Part shown: positions 7,364-15,258 of the stretch, piece by piece
How the letters are laid out: the number at the start of each line of letters is the position of its first letter
Position numbering within the stretch: the stretch's first letter is position 1
Position numbers and translations under genes: made by a program
The notes under the pieces: model-generated
Databases searched by the model: none
The model's input: the letters and a program-made list of their open reading frames with translations, nothing else
Told to the model about the DNA's origin: nothing
Assembly (NCBI GenBank): GCA_023431385.1
Contig: JAEYWA010000033.1
Span: forward strand, 1-21,396
DNA: 21,396 bases
DNA from: Bacillota bacterium
GTDB taxonomy: Bacteria > Bacillota > Clostridia > Acetivibrionales > DSM-1351
Reading direction: 5' to 3'

Positions 7364-9142
7364 ATGAAGTATGTAATTTCAAAACACTTAAAGAAAGACC
7401 GAGAAACTCGGAAAAACATCGACATTGAGGGAAAGGCTTCCCAAGCTGTTCGGATAGGTAAAAAGACAAAATTTGCAGCATTAGCTATGGCGTTCATAAT
7501 GTTATCACCTTTATCAACATTTGCATCCTCATCTACATCTGCAACAACGTCCGAGACTAAGCCTTCGACTACATCTGAAAGTAAGTCTGTTCCATCAGAT
7601 AGTCAGTCTGCAACTACATCCACTTCGACATCTGAAACAAAGTCTATTCCCGTTTCCGAGTCTGAGTCAGAGTACAGAGATTGGGGAAGAAAAAAGGGTA
7701 TCGAAATTGCTGTTGACAACGGCAAGGCTATTGAACTTAATAAGGTTTTCGAATACGGAGATCATAAGATAAAGCTTGAAAATGCAGTGTGGGAAGATGA
7801 TTCTCTGTTAGTAACCTTTTCTACTTTGGATGAAGACACGGAGAACACATTTGTGGTATCTCAATTTTCACTGGTAAATGAAGAAGGCGTCAGCGTCAGT
7901 AATGGTCACGGAATGGAAAACAATGGTGATGGAAGCGGTATTATTGATTTTGATCTGGAGAATAAATTTGTAAAGGGAGAAAAGCTGTATTTAAATATAT
8001 ATACTATACGCTCTAACAGACCTGATGATGATAAACCCGACTATATTTATCATATGATCTTGGATAAATCCTTATCAACTGAGGGTAACAAGTATGACCT
8101 TAAAAATGAATGTAAAACCGACTATGGTACCTTGAAATTAAAAACAGCAAGTAACGAAGAGGGAAGACTAGTTATTGATTATACCTTTGAAACACTTCCG
8201 GAGGTAGAAAAGCTTACCAACTACGATCTTAAAACAAGAATTCACTTTAATGTTTTTCCAGAAATAAGCCTTACGGATGCAAATAAAACATTTCGAGCTA
8301 ATGGAAGATCCTCCGAAGGTAATGGAAAAACAGGCAAATTATATTTTGATGGAATGCCTGAACTTAATCGACCCATAAAAATATCAATTGAATGCAGTGA
8401 AAAGCTTGTTAATTGGAAACTTGATGTACCCGTAAAAAGGACTCTCGCAGAAAACATCAGTATAAATAAAGAGTTTAAGAGTGAGGACGGTATTTTTAAG
8501 CTCAAGGATTTACACCTTGGGGCGGCAAGAACCTCTTTAGATTTCGAATTTATACCCCAAAATTATACTAAGATAAACAGCGTTGAACCGGAAATTGTAA
8601 TGAATTTTAGGGGCAGTAAAATTCCTGGATCGGCTAGATATGGGGATTTAACAGGGAAAATAGATTTCAATTACCCTATATCTGAGAAGGACCTTGCTGA
8701 TACGACTTTTACTCTCTATTCTGTAGGAAGAAATATACAGTGCAATGAGGGTATAAAGGTTGAATTTGGTAAAACACCATCCTATAATCTAAAAGTTGAT
8801 GGTTCGGAAATAGTTATATCAAACATGGTGGTTAAAGACGGGAAAACTTGTTTTGATATTGGGACCAATGATGCCAAAAGGAAGTTTACTGACTTTGGAG
8901 TGGAAATAAAGTCAGATAAAAATCATATGTCATGGTCCTCAACTTCCAGCTACTCTGAATACGATAGCAGGTTTGAGGAGCTGGACGGAAAAGGAGAAAA
9001 TTCAGATAATAGCGATTTGAATAAATTAAAGAAGCCGAATGTTAAGTCTTTCAAAGTTGACGGAGAACATAAGAGCCTCGAAATAACGGTAAACACCTTG
9101 ACTTATACAGATATTTATAATAGTGAAATCAAATTAAAGTAG
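7364..9142 (+). CDS. Large exported protein of unknown function with Ser/Thr-rich linker
   Basis: The 592-residue product has a long basic N-terminal region and a hydrophobic segment (about 39-54, FAALAMAFIMLSPLSTFAS) that looks like a signal peptide ending near ASSS, or a membrane anchor. Residues 55-102 are almost entirely Ser/Thr/Glu/Lys/Pro, a typical extended linker. The rest appears to be beta-rich and includes repeated units of the type I-N-K-E-F-K (NKVFEYGDHKIKLENAVW near 127, NKEFKSEDGIFKLKDLHL near 366, then YNLKVDGSEIVISNMVV). This resembles the DUF4179/DUF5643-type extracellular modules of Firmicutes, which are often linked to anti-sigma-like proteins. No catalytic motif, LPxTG or choline-binding repeat is seen. 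GGGGGG at 7352-7357 serves as the ribosome binding site. It is monocistronic between two terminators. Confidence 0.75.
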   Translation: MKYVISKHLKKDRETRKNIDIEGKASQAVRIGKKTKFAALAMAFIMLSPLSTFASSSTSATTSETKPSTTSESKSVPSDSQSATTSTSTSETKSIPVSESESEYRDWGRKKGIEIAVDNGKAIELNKVFEYGDHKIKLENAVWEDDSLLVTFSTLDEDTENTFVVSQFSLVNEEGVSVSNGHGMENNGDGSGIIDFDLENKFVKGEKLYLNIYTIRSNRPDDDKPDYIYHMILDKSLSTEGNKYDLKNECKTDYGTLKLKTASNEEGRLVIDYTFETLPEVEKLTNYDLKTRIHFNVFPEISLTDANKTFRANGRSSEGNGKTGKLYFDGMPELNRPIKISIECSEKLVNWKLDVPVKRTLAENISINKEFKSEDGIFKLKDLHLGAARTSLDFEFIPQNYTKINSVEPEIVMNFRGSKIPGSARYGDLTGKIDFNYPISEKDLADTTFTLYSVGRNIQCNEGIKVEFGKTPSYNLKVDGSEIVISNMVVKDGKTCFDIGTNDAKRKFTDFGVEIKSDKNHMSWSSTSSYSEYDSRFEELDGKGENSDNSDLNKLKKPNVKSFKVDGEHKSLEITVNTLTYTDIYNSEIKLK

Positions 9143-9171
9143 TAATAAAACAGCAAATATTACAAATCATA

Positions 9172-9206
9172 CGCCTCCGGCTTATTGCCGGCGGTATTGC
9201 TTTTTT
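9172..9206 (+). terminator. Terminator after the exported protein gene
   Basis: CCGGC (9177-9181) pairs with GCCGG (9187-9191) around TTATT, extended by CC/GG after one mismatch, and is followed by GCTTTTTT. Confidence 0.82.
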
Positions 9207-9237
9207 GCAGCTCATAACCTCATGTTTTTCGCAAAAT

Positions 9238-9328
9238 GAATAGATAGTAACGGAAATAAATGATAGTTGAAAACTGAATAGTGCGGCAAGGGGTGAAACT
9301 TGACATAGAAATCTTCCAGATGTAGAAT
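9238..9328 (+). promoter_or_regulatory. Promoter flank copy 1 (VOC gene)
   Basis: TTGACA (9300-9305) and TAGAAT (9323-9328) with a 17-nt spacer form a near-consensus sigma-A promoter. The segment from GAATAGATAG (9238) to the -10 is repeated upstream of the NTF2-like gene at 16317-16408, roughly three quarters identical by eye. It shares ACTGAATAG (9273-9281), AAACTTGACATAG and CTTCCAGATGTA. The spacer contains the small palindrome ATCT-TCC-AGAT. Confidence 0.85.
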
Positions 9329-9402
9329 TATTTGTAATGAATTACTTTTAAATCAGTATTATTAAAAAAGCGATTATTTGTATTGGGTTCGTGAGGGAAA
9401 AT

Positions 9403-9789
9403 ATGAAAAATTATGCTCAAGTTTATGTGAAAAATAGTTTTGAAGCGGCGGAAATGTATTGCAAAGCTTTTGGTGCAGAAATTACATTTGAAGTGAGAGA
9501 TGATGATAAAACTGCTTATGCACACTGTGAATTATCTGTAGATGGTGAAGGATTTTTAGCATTAAGTGAAGCGGCGAACCCTTGTGACATAAACATAGTC
9601 CACAAAATGAAATGGGAAACTATGACGTTTAATGTTTTTGAGATGGGTAGCGAAGAGGCGGTTTATAATGCCTTTAATGTTTTGAGTAATGGCGGCGTCA
9701 TTATTAATCCCATTCAGGAAGTCCCATGGAGCAAATGTTGTGCGACTGTTATAGATAAATTTGGAGTGTGTTGGTGGATTGCAATTTGA
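9403..9789 (+). CDS. VOC-superfamily (PhnB/glyoxalase-like) protein
   Basis: A 128-residue protein with the single-domain VOC pattern: YAQVYVKNSFEAAEMYCKAFGAEI at the N terminus, then AYAHCELSVDGEGFLALSEA, and a C-terminal GGVIINPIQEVPWSKCCATVIDKFGVCWWI. This is the PhnB/3-demethylubiquinone methyltransferase-like branch common in Firmicutes. Members dimerise and may bind metals or hydrophobic drugs; the substrate cannot be predicted. It is cytoplasmic. ATG 9403 is chosen because GAGGG (9393-9397) precedes it by 5 nt; a GTG at 9391 overlaps this site. The gene stands alone between its own promoter and its own terminator. Both flanks recur around the NTF2-like gene, so it looks like an acquired single-gene cassette. 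Confidence 0.82.
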   Translation: MKNYAQVYVKNSFEAAEMYCKAFGAEITFEVRDDDKTAYAHCELSVDGEGFLALSEAANPCDINIVHKMKWETMTFNVFEMGSEEAVYNAFNVLSNGGVIINPIQEVPWSKCCATVIDKFGVCWWIAI

Positions 9790-9841
9790 TAAAGCTAATG
9801 AGCCTTATCAGAAGTTATTATGCTTCGTTATATTTTATATG

Positions 9842-9911
9842 TCAAGAATCATTCTATTAAGCACATTCAGTTAACATGATGTGCGTTTTTTATTGCACAA
9901 AATAAGAATAT
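9842..9911 (+). terminator. Terminator flank copy 1 (after the VOC gene)
   Basis: GCACAT (9861-9866) pairs with ATGTGC (9879-9884), followed by GTTTTTT. The surrounding segment from TCAAGAATCAT (9842) through CACAAAATAAGAATA is almost identical to the segment after the NTF2-like gene (16863-16917, continuing at 17650-17666 beyond the IS). The conserved block is longer than the hairpin, showing shared ancestry rather than convergence. Confidence 0.85.
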
Positions 9912-10043
9912 GACTACTGATACAATGGAGATTGACTATTGTATTAAAAACATAATGTATCACTATTTAATTGCCTCGTTTGCATTTAGTCTTAAGGTAT
10001 CGGGGTATTTTTCAACTGGGTTTCAGTTGTTTTTTTATTTTAC
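9912..10043 (+). other. Gap between cassette-like units, with a second terminator
   Basis: No convincing gene lies here. CAACTG (10013-10018) pairs with CAGTTG (10024-10029) and is followed by eight T residues, a second intrinsic terminator after the VOC gene. A 40-codon frame from ATG 9924 runs through this hairpin and has no ribosome binding site. Confidence 0.7.
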
Positions 10044-10162
10044 TTAATTCGCTCGTAACAGCAAAATATTGCGAACTAAGTAAGTTGATATTTGAGAACT
10101 GAATAGGGTGGTATTTATTTTAAAATAAATCTATTGACTCATAGTAATTCCAAATATAGGAT
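10044..10162 (+). promoter_or_regulatory. Promoter flank copy 3 (diverged), unknown small gene
   Basis: TTGACT (10134-10139) and TAGGAT (10157-10162) have the same 17-nt spacing as copies 1 and 2, with a related spacer (AATTCCAAATA). Upstream, GAGAACTGAATAG (10094-10106) and AGCAAAAT match the other flanks. The start TAATTCGCT resembles TAATTCACT at the start of copy 2 (16304). About 8 extra bases lie between ACTGAATAG and the -35 box compared with the other copies. Confidence 0.65.
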
Positions 10163-10238
10163 AGATGTAATTAGTTTTGCATTAAATTGTTAAACTATGA
10201 ACTGAGTATTGTTTATAAATTATGCAGGAGGTGAATGT

Positions 10239-10646
10239 ATGGAACTGATCATAGAGGGCGAGTCAAAAGCCAACCACGGAATGAAAATATCACATAAATT
10301 AATGCTTGAATTTTTTGAAGATACGGTCTGTCTTGGTAAATATTGGGGACCAGTTCAAATGTGCGTTTTTTACCTTGAGTATGATTACTCCCCAAGTTGT
10401 TATAAAATCATACTAGAATGTGAGCGTGGTATTATAACGATATTAGTGAAAGATAAAGCCGGAAGGTATTTTTCTCCATGGATGGTATATCCTGAATCCC
10501 GCTATTATCATTTTGAAGATGTTGATAAGGATGTTTATCAATTGATCAGTTTAACGCATCAAGCTATTATGAAAAACGATATAAAATTTCTCACAGATAG
10601 TGAAGTATATGAGTTATCAAAAAGAATTAGTTTCAAGAACCCTTGA
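10239..10646 (+). CDS. Hypothetical protein, 135 residues, cassette-like setting
   Basis: I do not recognise this protein. It starts MELIIEGESKANHGMKISHK and is rich in aromatic residues (LEYDYSPSCYKIILECERG, WMVYPESRYYHFEDVDKDVYQL). It has no signal peptide, membrane segment or metal-binding motif, so it is probably a small cytoplasmic alpha/beta protein. The size and composition are reminiscent of immunity-type or other accessory proteins, but that is only an impression. AGGAGGTG (10226-10233) fixes ATG 10239; an upstream in-frame TTG at 10209 has no such site. It has its own promoter, related to those of the VOC and NTF2-like genes. No shared terminator flank follows it. Confidence 0.72.
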   Translation: MELIIEGESKANHGMKISHKLMLEFFEDTVCLGKYWGPVQMCVFYLEYDYSPSCYKIILECERGIITILVKDKAGRYFSPWMVYPESRYYHFEDVDKDVYQLISLTHQAIMKNDIKFLTDSEVYELSKRISFKNP

Positions 10647-10754
10647 AAGCAATAAAATGCGCAAAACTCATACATATCTATCATTAGCGGAACTTGGTAA
10701 TTAGTACTTTTGTCATACATCTTGAAGTGGATTCATTAGCTACATTCATCGCAC

Positions 10755-10802
10755 ATGACTTTAGTCATTGAATTAATGACTTCATATATCTTAAAAAGAT
10801 AT
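10755..10802 (+). promoter_or_regulatory. Candidate operator region for the kinase/regulator operon
   Basis: ATGAC-TTTA-GTCAT (10755-10768) is followed by another half-site, so that GTCATT-GAATT-AATGAC (10764-10780) is also a perfect palindrome. A third palindrome, ATATCTT-AAA-AAGATAT (10786-10802), abuts TATAAT at 10803-10808, the likely -10. Similar palindromes lie upstream of the epimerase-like gene (13375-13416). They are candidate binding sites for the response regulator encoded at 12689. Confidence 0.5.
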
Positions 10803-10871
10803 GTATAATGTAATAAAATAGAAGAAAATAGAATAGTGTATTTGTTATTCAGAGAAATATAGGGATTATTT

Positions 10872-12653
10872 ATGTTTATAAGCTTTCCAGTTCAGATGAC
10901 CATTTATATAATATCTGCAGTAATGTCCATTACAATTTTAGCTGTGTTTTTGATTAAAGGTAGGAAATCAGCATTATTATATAGCTTTACAATGTTCCAG
11001 GCTGTAATACTTCTATGGTTGATTCGGATTATAGTGATAAAACTAAAGTTAGAATTTTATCCAGTTATGGGTAATGATTTCAGTGGCTTTAGCTTTGAAT
11101 ATTATGAACTGTATCATTATAAGCTCAGACATTTCATTATATGCTTTACGGGATTATGCTGGCTTTTGTTTTGTTTGTTATATACCGGTATGAAAATAAA
11201 AAAAAACAAAAAGTTATTTATACTTTTGTTATTACTTTCCCCGGTAATATTCTACCTTCCAGTCCATCTTTATAATATTTTATACAAATATGAATACAGT
11301 TATAAGACATTACTCATTTGGCTTCATTTTTTTGTTAGATATTCATATTATGTAATTGGTGTTGCAGCATTAATCAAATGGATATTAAGGCAGAAAGATA
11401 ATATAAGGAGTCAGGCAATTCTTCTTTCAATTTCAGTTTTATTGCCAGTAATACTTAATTTCCTTCAGGATTATAAAAGGTTTGTACTTGATACAGGTGG
11501 TATAATATATGATTTTGATGTCACACCTGTAGGTTTTATATTAACCATGAGCGTAATAGCCATAGCTACTTATAAATACCGCTTCCTTGATGTTTTACCA
11601 ATTGTGAATAGCAGACTTGTGGATAACATGAATCAGGCAATTGTAGTTATAGATTCCTTTAATAAGATAGTCAATTATAATAAATCCTTCCAAACTACTT
11701 TTAAGACAATGAAATGGTTAAGAAAAAATACTGATATGGATGTATTTCTTAATGAATTGAAAAAAACAATTTTGAATGACGATATCAACAATATAGTTAT
11801 GGAAAATTTGAAGGACAAAAATTGTTTAAATTTTAAAGGAGAGATCTGCATTAAGGAGTCTGAACCCAAATATTTTACTGTAGACTTGCAGTCGCTAATT
11901 TCAAAAAGAGGCGACATCTTGGTTAAGATAATATATTTTAATGATATTACGGAATATAAGAATCTTATGAATGAAATTAGTAGAAAAAACCTTGAACTTA
12001 CACTTATGTATGACCAAGTAAAAGAGTATGCCACTACAGCTGAAGAACTGGCAATCACAAGGGAACGAAACAGATTCGCAAGGGACATGCATGATACATT
12101 GGGGCATACTTTGACATTGTTAATTGCTTTGCTCGAAGTTAGTAATATCACAGTTGCAAGTGATATTGAGAAAACTCGTGATAAGATTAACAAAGCACTT
12201 GAAGTTGCAAGAGATGGGCTGAGTGAAGCAAGACGTTCAATTTCAGGACTTGCACCTGAAAAGATTGATGAAAGCAGCCTTGTCAATTCCCTTGATAAAC
12301 TCATAGCGGATTTCCGATCTTCTGATATATGTATAGATTTTACTGTTGATGGAATGGAAAAGAGTATTAACAGGATGACGCTAGAGGTATTATACAGAGC
12401 TTGTCAGGAAGCAATGACAAATTCAATCCGTCATGGTTTGGCTCGGCATATTGATGTAATACTTAAATTCTACCAAGATAATTTGAAACTTTTTATAATT
12501 GATGATGGAAGAGGATGTAAGTTTATTAAAAAGGGATTTGGTATTTCCGGTATGGAGCAGAGAATCAAAAACTTGGGAGGAATGGTTGTTTACGGTTCTG
12601 ATGGAGAGAACGGATTTAATGTTCATATCGAAGTACCTATAAAAAAGATGTAA
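10872..12653 (+). CDS. NarL-system sensor histidine kinase (7TM N-terminus, PAS, HisKA_3)
   Basis: The first 245 residues contain about seven or eight hydrophobic helices, as in kinases with a 7TM histidine-kinase N-terminal domain. A PAS-like segment follows (about 255-370, from NQAIVVIDSFNKIVNYNKSF to YFNDITEYKNL), then a coiled coil. The HisKA_3 domain has phosphoacceptor His407 in RERNRFARDMHDTLGHTL. The C-terminal ATPase domain shows the N-box-like ACQEAMTNSIRHG, then DDGRGC and GFGISGMEQRI. This pairs it with NarL/LuxR-type response regulators; one follows 35 nt downstream, so the two form an operon. The signal is sensed within or near the membrane. AGGGA at 10861-10865 is a modest ribosome binding site before ATG 10872. 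Confidence 0.92.
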   Translation: MFISFPVQMTIYIISAVMSITILAVFLIKGRKSALLYSFTMFQAVILLWLIRIIVIKLKLEFYPVMGNDFSGFSFEYYELYHYKLRHFIICFTGLCWLLFCLLYTGMKIKKNKKLFILLLLLSPVIFYLPVHLYNILYKYEYSYKTLLIWLHFFVRYSYYVIGVAALIKWILRQKDNIRSQAILLSISVLLPVILNFLQDYKRFVLDTGGIIYDFDVTPVGFILTMSVIAIATYKYRFLDVLPIVNSRLVDNMNQAIVVIDSFNKIVNYNKSFQTTFKTMKWLRKNTDMDVFLNELKKTILNDDINNIVMENLKDKNCLNFKGEICIKESEPKYFTVDLQSLISKRGDILVKIIYFNDITEYKNLMNEISRKNLELTLMYDQVKEYATTAEELAITRERNRFARDMHDTLGHTLTLLIALLEVSNITVASDIEKTRDKINKALEVARDGLSEARRSISGLAPEKIDESSLVNSLDKLIADFRSSDICIDFTVDGMEKSINRMTLEVLYRACQEAMTNSIRHGLARHIDVILKFYQDNLKLFIIDDGRGCKFIKKGFGISGMEQRIKNLGGMVVYGSDGENGFNVHIEVPIKKM

Positions 12654-12688
12654 GCATTGGATGAATATCTTAAAAAGTGAGGTATTAT

Positions 12689-13339
12689 ATGATTAAAGTA
12701 ATAATAGCTGATGACCAATTGATTTTAAGGGAGAGCCTAAAATTCATTATCGAACAGGACAATGAAATTAAAGTCTTGGGCTGTGCCGGGAATGGATATG
12801 AAGCACTAAGTCAGTGTGAGCAGATTGCACCCGATATTGTTCTGATGGACATTATGATGCCTGAATGTAATGGAATTGAAGGAACAAGGCTTATTAAGGA
12901 GAAGTTTAAGGATGCCATAAAGGTTCTCGTGTTAACTACATTTAATGATGATGAAAACATTTTAAAAGCGATGAATAATGGGGCAGATGGTTTTATTCTC
13001 AAAGATATTCTTCCTGTAGAACTTGTTTTGGCAGTAAAGAGTGCTGCACATGGGTTCGGAATTTTTCACCGGAGTGCAGTAAAAACCGTGGTTGGAGTAA
13101 ACAAATTAGTGAGGGATACAGATAAATGCAGTGAGAAAAGTGATGTTATAGACCTGACCGACAGAGAAAAAAGTATAATACATTTGGTTGTAGATGGCAA
13201 AAACAATAAGGAAATAGCACTTGAGCTATGTATAACCGAAGGAACTGTAAAAAACGTTATGACAGTAATACTAGAGAAGCTAAAACTAAGGGACAGGACA
13301 CAGCTTGCGGTATATGCAATAAAAAATAATCTGGAATAA
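12689..13339 (+). CDS. NarL/FixJ-family response regulator
   Basis: A 216-residue regulator with an N-terminal receiver domain: acidic pair Asp8-Asp9, phosphorylated Asp54 in VLMDIMMPE, Thr83/Thr84 and Lys105 in ILKDILP. A C-terminal LuxR-type HTH (about 150-212) has LTDREKSIIHLVVDGKNNKEIA and ITEGTVKNVMTVILEKL. It is the evident partner of the upstream kinase and acts as a DNA-binding transcription factor. GAGGT at 12679-12683 supports ATG 12689; an in-frame GTG at 12677 overlaps it. Palindromes shared between the kinase promoter and the epimerase-like gene promoter suggest it regulates itself and the next gene. Confidence 0.95.
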   Translation: MIKVIIADDQLILRESLKFIIEQDNEIKVLGCAGNGYEALSQCEQIAPDIVLMDIMMPECNGIEGTRLIKEKFKDAIKVLVLTTFNDDENILKAMNNGADGFILKDILPVELVLAVKSAAHGFGIFHRSAVKTVVGVNKLVRDTDKCSEKSDVIDLTDREKSIIHLVVDGKNNKEIALELCITEGTVKNVMTVILEKLKLRDRTQLAVYAIKNNLE

Positions 13340-13374
13340 AGAATTTAGTGTTTAAGCTTAGCATTCGATTCTTT

Positions 13375-13416
13375 TATATCTCAAGATATACCTTTTTATA
13401 CTATGACCTTCGTCAT
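13375..13416 (+). promoter_or_regulatory. Candidate operator region for the epimerase-like gene
   Basis: TATATCT-CA-AGATATA (13375-13390) and ATGAC-CTTC-GTCAT (13403-13416) match the two palindrome types upstream of the kinase gene, in reversed order. The second may also act as a weak terminator for the regulator gene, as it is followed by GGTTTTAT. No clear sigma-A promoter stands out between here and the gene, fitting an activated promoter. ATTACCTTT is directly repeated at about 13434 and 13457. Confidence 0.5.
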
Positions 13417-13528
13417 CATAGGTTTTATATAAGCATTACCTTTAGTTGAAAAGTAATTACCTTTGATATCTACAAATTGGATTATTAGTGGTGTAGAGTA
13501 GAAATTACAAATTAAAGGGGTGGAAAAA

Positions 13529-15109
13529 ATGTATAAAAAAATGATGATATGTGTATTAATTTTAACTTTAAATTTAATATCACTTTCCTGTACTGCTAAG
13601 TCTGATACATATGAATCTCAAAATCCTAATGCAATGAAAACTGTTGAAGACAATACGGTTACAAATCAATATATGCTGAAAAGTGAATATTTAAAGAATC
13701 CCGATGCGATAAAAACTGTTGTAGACAAAACGGCCAAATTTTGGGAAAAGGCATATGATTCGAAGTTTGGTGGTTTTTATACTTACGTTAACAAGGATGG
13801 AAGTATTGACACTAGTAAGACATATAAAGTGGCATTGATTCAATCCAGGGATGCATATGCATTTGCAAGGGCATATCAATTAACAGGTAATAAGGAATAC
13901 CTTAAATTCGCGCGCAAAGGACTGGATTTCATGTACGAAAATGCATGGGATAACGTCAATTCAGGGTGGAACCAAGAGATGAACAGGGATGGCTCCTTAT
14001 CATCAACACCACTTGAGGGCATGGATTGGAATAGTATGAAATGGTCCTTTAATCAATACTATGCTATATGCGGTATTTCGGCTATGTATGATGCCACAAG
14101 GGGCAAGACTGATGAAAGCTGGCTTAGTAAATCATATGCTTCATTGGATAATAAAATGTGGGACTCCAGACCAGGGTATGAAGGCTATTATGATATGGCT
14201 GCCAAAGATTGGAGTAATATTGGAGGTAAAAGCATTGGAGTAATGGATGCAATAACAACTCATGCCGAGACAATGTATTTGATTAACTCTGATACTAAAT
14301 ATAAAGAAAGATTTCTTGGAGTTGCAGATAATCTCTCTGATCACTTGGTTAAGAGTATGGAACAGAGACAATTCGGTTTTGATGAAAATTTTGATTCCAA
14401 TTGGAAGGCAACAGAGCAACAGGCAACAACAACGGGAGGCAATCTCCTAAAGCCTGCTTGGTGTCTTGCAAGAGCTTATTTGGCAGATCCAAAGCCCGAA
14501 TATAAAAATGGTGCGGCAAAATTGCTGGATCAGGTATTAAATAGTGGTGTATACGATAAAGCGAATGGTGGTATTTTCACGACGATTGATACCAAGAGTG
14601 GTAATACCACAGATAATAAAAAATCTTGGTGGATTCAGGAACAAGGAGTAACAAGCGGCCTCACCAACTACTACATATCCAAAAATACTTCATATTTAAA
14701 AATGGCTGATGAAAGTTTGGATTTCTTTATGAAGTATATGTACGACAGCGAGTATGGAGAAGCATACAGTGATACAGATGCAGATGGATCAAATCCCGTT
14801 ATGGATAAAGGTACATATTGGAAAGATGCATATCATACAATGGAATTGTTCTATTACACATATTTATATGGAAATCTTATGCTGAATAATAAACCAGCAT
14901 CTCTTTATTACAGTATTGATCCAGATAAAAAAGCAAGAGAAACCATTCTAAAACCTGTTTCATTGGGAGAAAACAAGTTGCTAATTTCAGCGGTAACTTT
15001 AAACGGAAAGCCATATAAAAACTTTAATTCTAAAAAGTGCACTCTCAATATACCAGCAAATACTGGAGGGGAATTCAAGGTTACATTCACACCAGCTATT
15101 GGTAAATAA
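13529..15109 (+). CDS. Secreted AGE-family epimerase/isomerase-like lipoprotein
   Basis: The N terminus (MYKKMMICVLILTLNLISLSC) is a signal peptide with a probable, imperfect lipobox at Cys21, so the product is likely anchored outside the membrane. From about residue 65 it has the (alpha/alpha)6 barrel pattern of N-acylglucosamine 2-epimerase/cellobiose 2-epimerase proteins: RDAYAFARAYQLTGNKEYL, His245 in ITTHAETMYLI, WWIQEQGV (W367-Q372) and His436 in YWKDAYHTMELFYY. These match conserved histidines and the WWxQ motif of the family, whose members epimerise or isomerise sugars. Most are cytoplasmic, so an exported form is less usual and might act on oligosaccharides or be a hydrolase-like relative. 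A C-terminal beta tail (about 460-526) extends beyond the usual domain. Residues 35-62 contain a duplicated NPxAxKTVxDxT segment. AGGGGTGG (13516-13523) supports ATG 13529. Confidence 0.82.
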   Translation: MYKKMMICVLILTLNLISLSCTAKSDTYESQNPNAMKTVEDNTVTNQYMLKSEYLKNPDAIKTVVDKTAKFWEKAYDSKFGGFYTYVNKDGSIDTSKTYKVALIQSRDAYAFARAYQLTGNKEYLKFARKGLDFMYENAWDNVNSGWNQEMNRDGSLSSTPLEGMDWNSMKWSFNQYYAICGISAMYDATRGKTDESWLSKSYASLDNKMWDSRPGYEGYYDMAAKDWSNIGGKSIGVMDAITTHAETMYLINSDTKYKERFLGVADNLSDHLVKSMEQRQFGFDENFDSNWKATEQQATTTGGNLLKPAWCLARAYLADPKPEYKNGAAKLLDQVLNSGVYDKANGGIFTTIDTKSGNTTDNKKSWWIQEQGVTSGLTNYYISKNTSYLKMADESLDFFMKYMYDSEYGEAYSDTDADGSNPVMDKGTYWKDAYHTMELFYYTYLYGNLMLNNKPASLYYSIDPDKKARETILKPVSLGENKLLISAVTLNGKPYKNFNSKKCTLNIPANTGGEFKVTFTPAIGK

Positions 15110-15258
15110 TATAAGAAAGTATAACAAATATCACCTACAACATGAAGCATGATATTGGCCGGTTTGCACAACTTGCTGCAAGTGTATGGCGATGCCAGAT
15201 AGACTTTAATCACCCTGAAATACCGCAAAAGTAGGTATTACAGAACATTGATGTATTG
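15110..15258 (+). other. Noncoding stretch after the epimerase-like gene
   Basis: No gene is seen. Two small inverted repeats occur: ACTTG-CTG-CAAGT near 15170-15182 and AATACC/GGTATT near 15221-15241. Neither has a T tract, so the terminator of the epimerase-like gene is unclear. Confidence 0.5.

Noticed and set aside
9924..10046. A 40-codon open frame (MEIDYCIKNIM...) between the VOC gene and the unknown gene
   Set aside because: It has no ribosome binding site and runs through a strong terminator hairpin at 10013-10037.
9238..10162. The repeated promoter blocks considered as a CRISPR array or tandem repeat
   Set aside because: The copies are about 90 nt, diverged, far apart and separated by whole genes rather than by short spacers.
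11675..12304. A 209-codon reverse-strand frame
   Set aside because: It lies entirely inside the sensor kinase gene, has no recognisable domains and no promoter, and is a shadow of the kinase frame.
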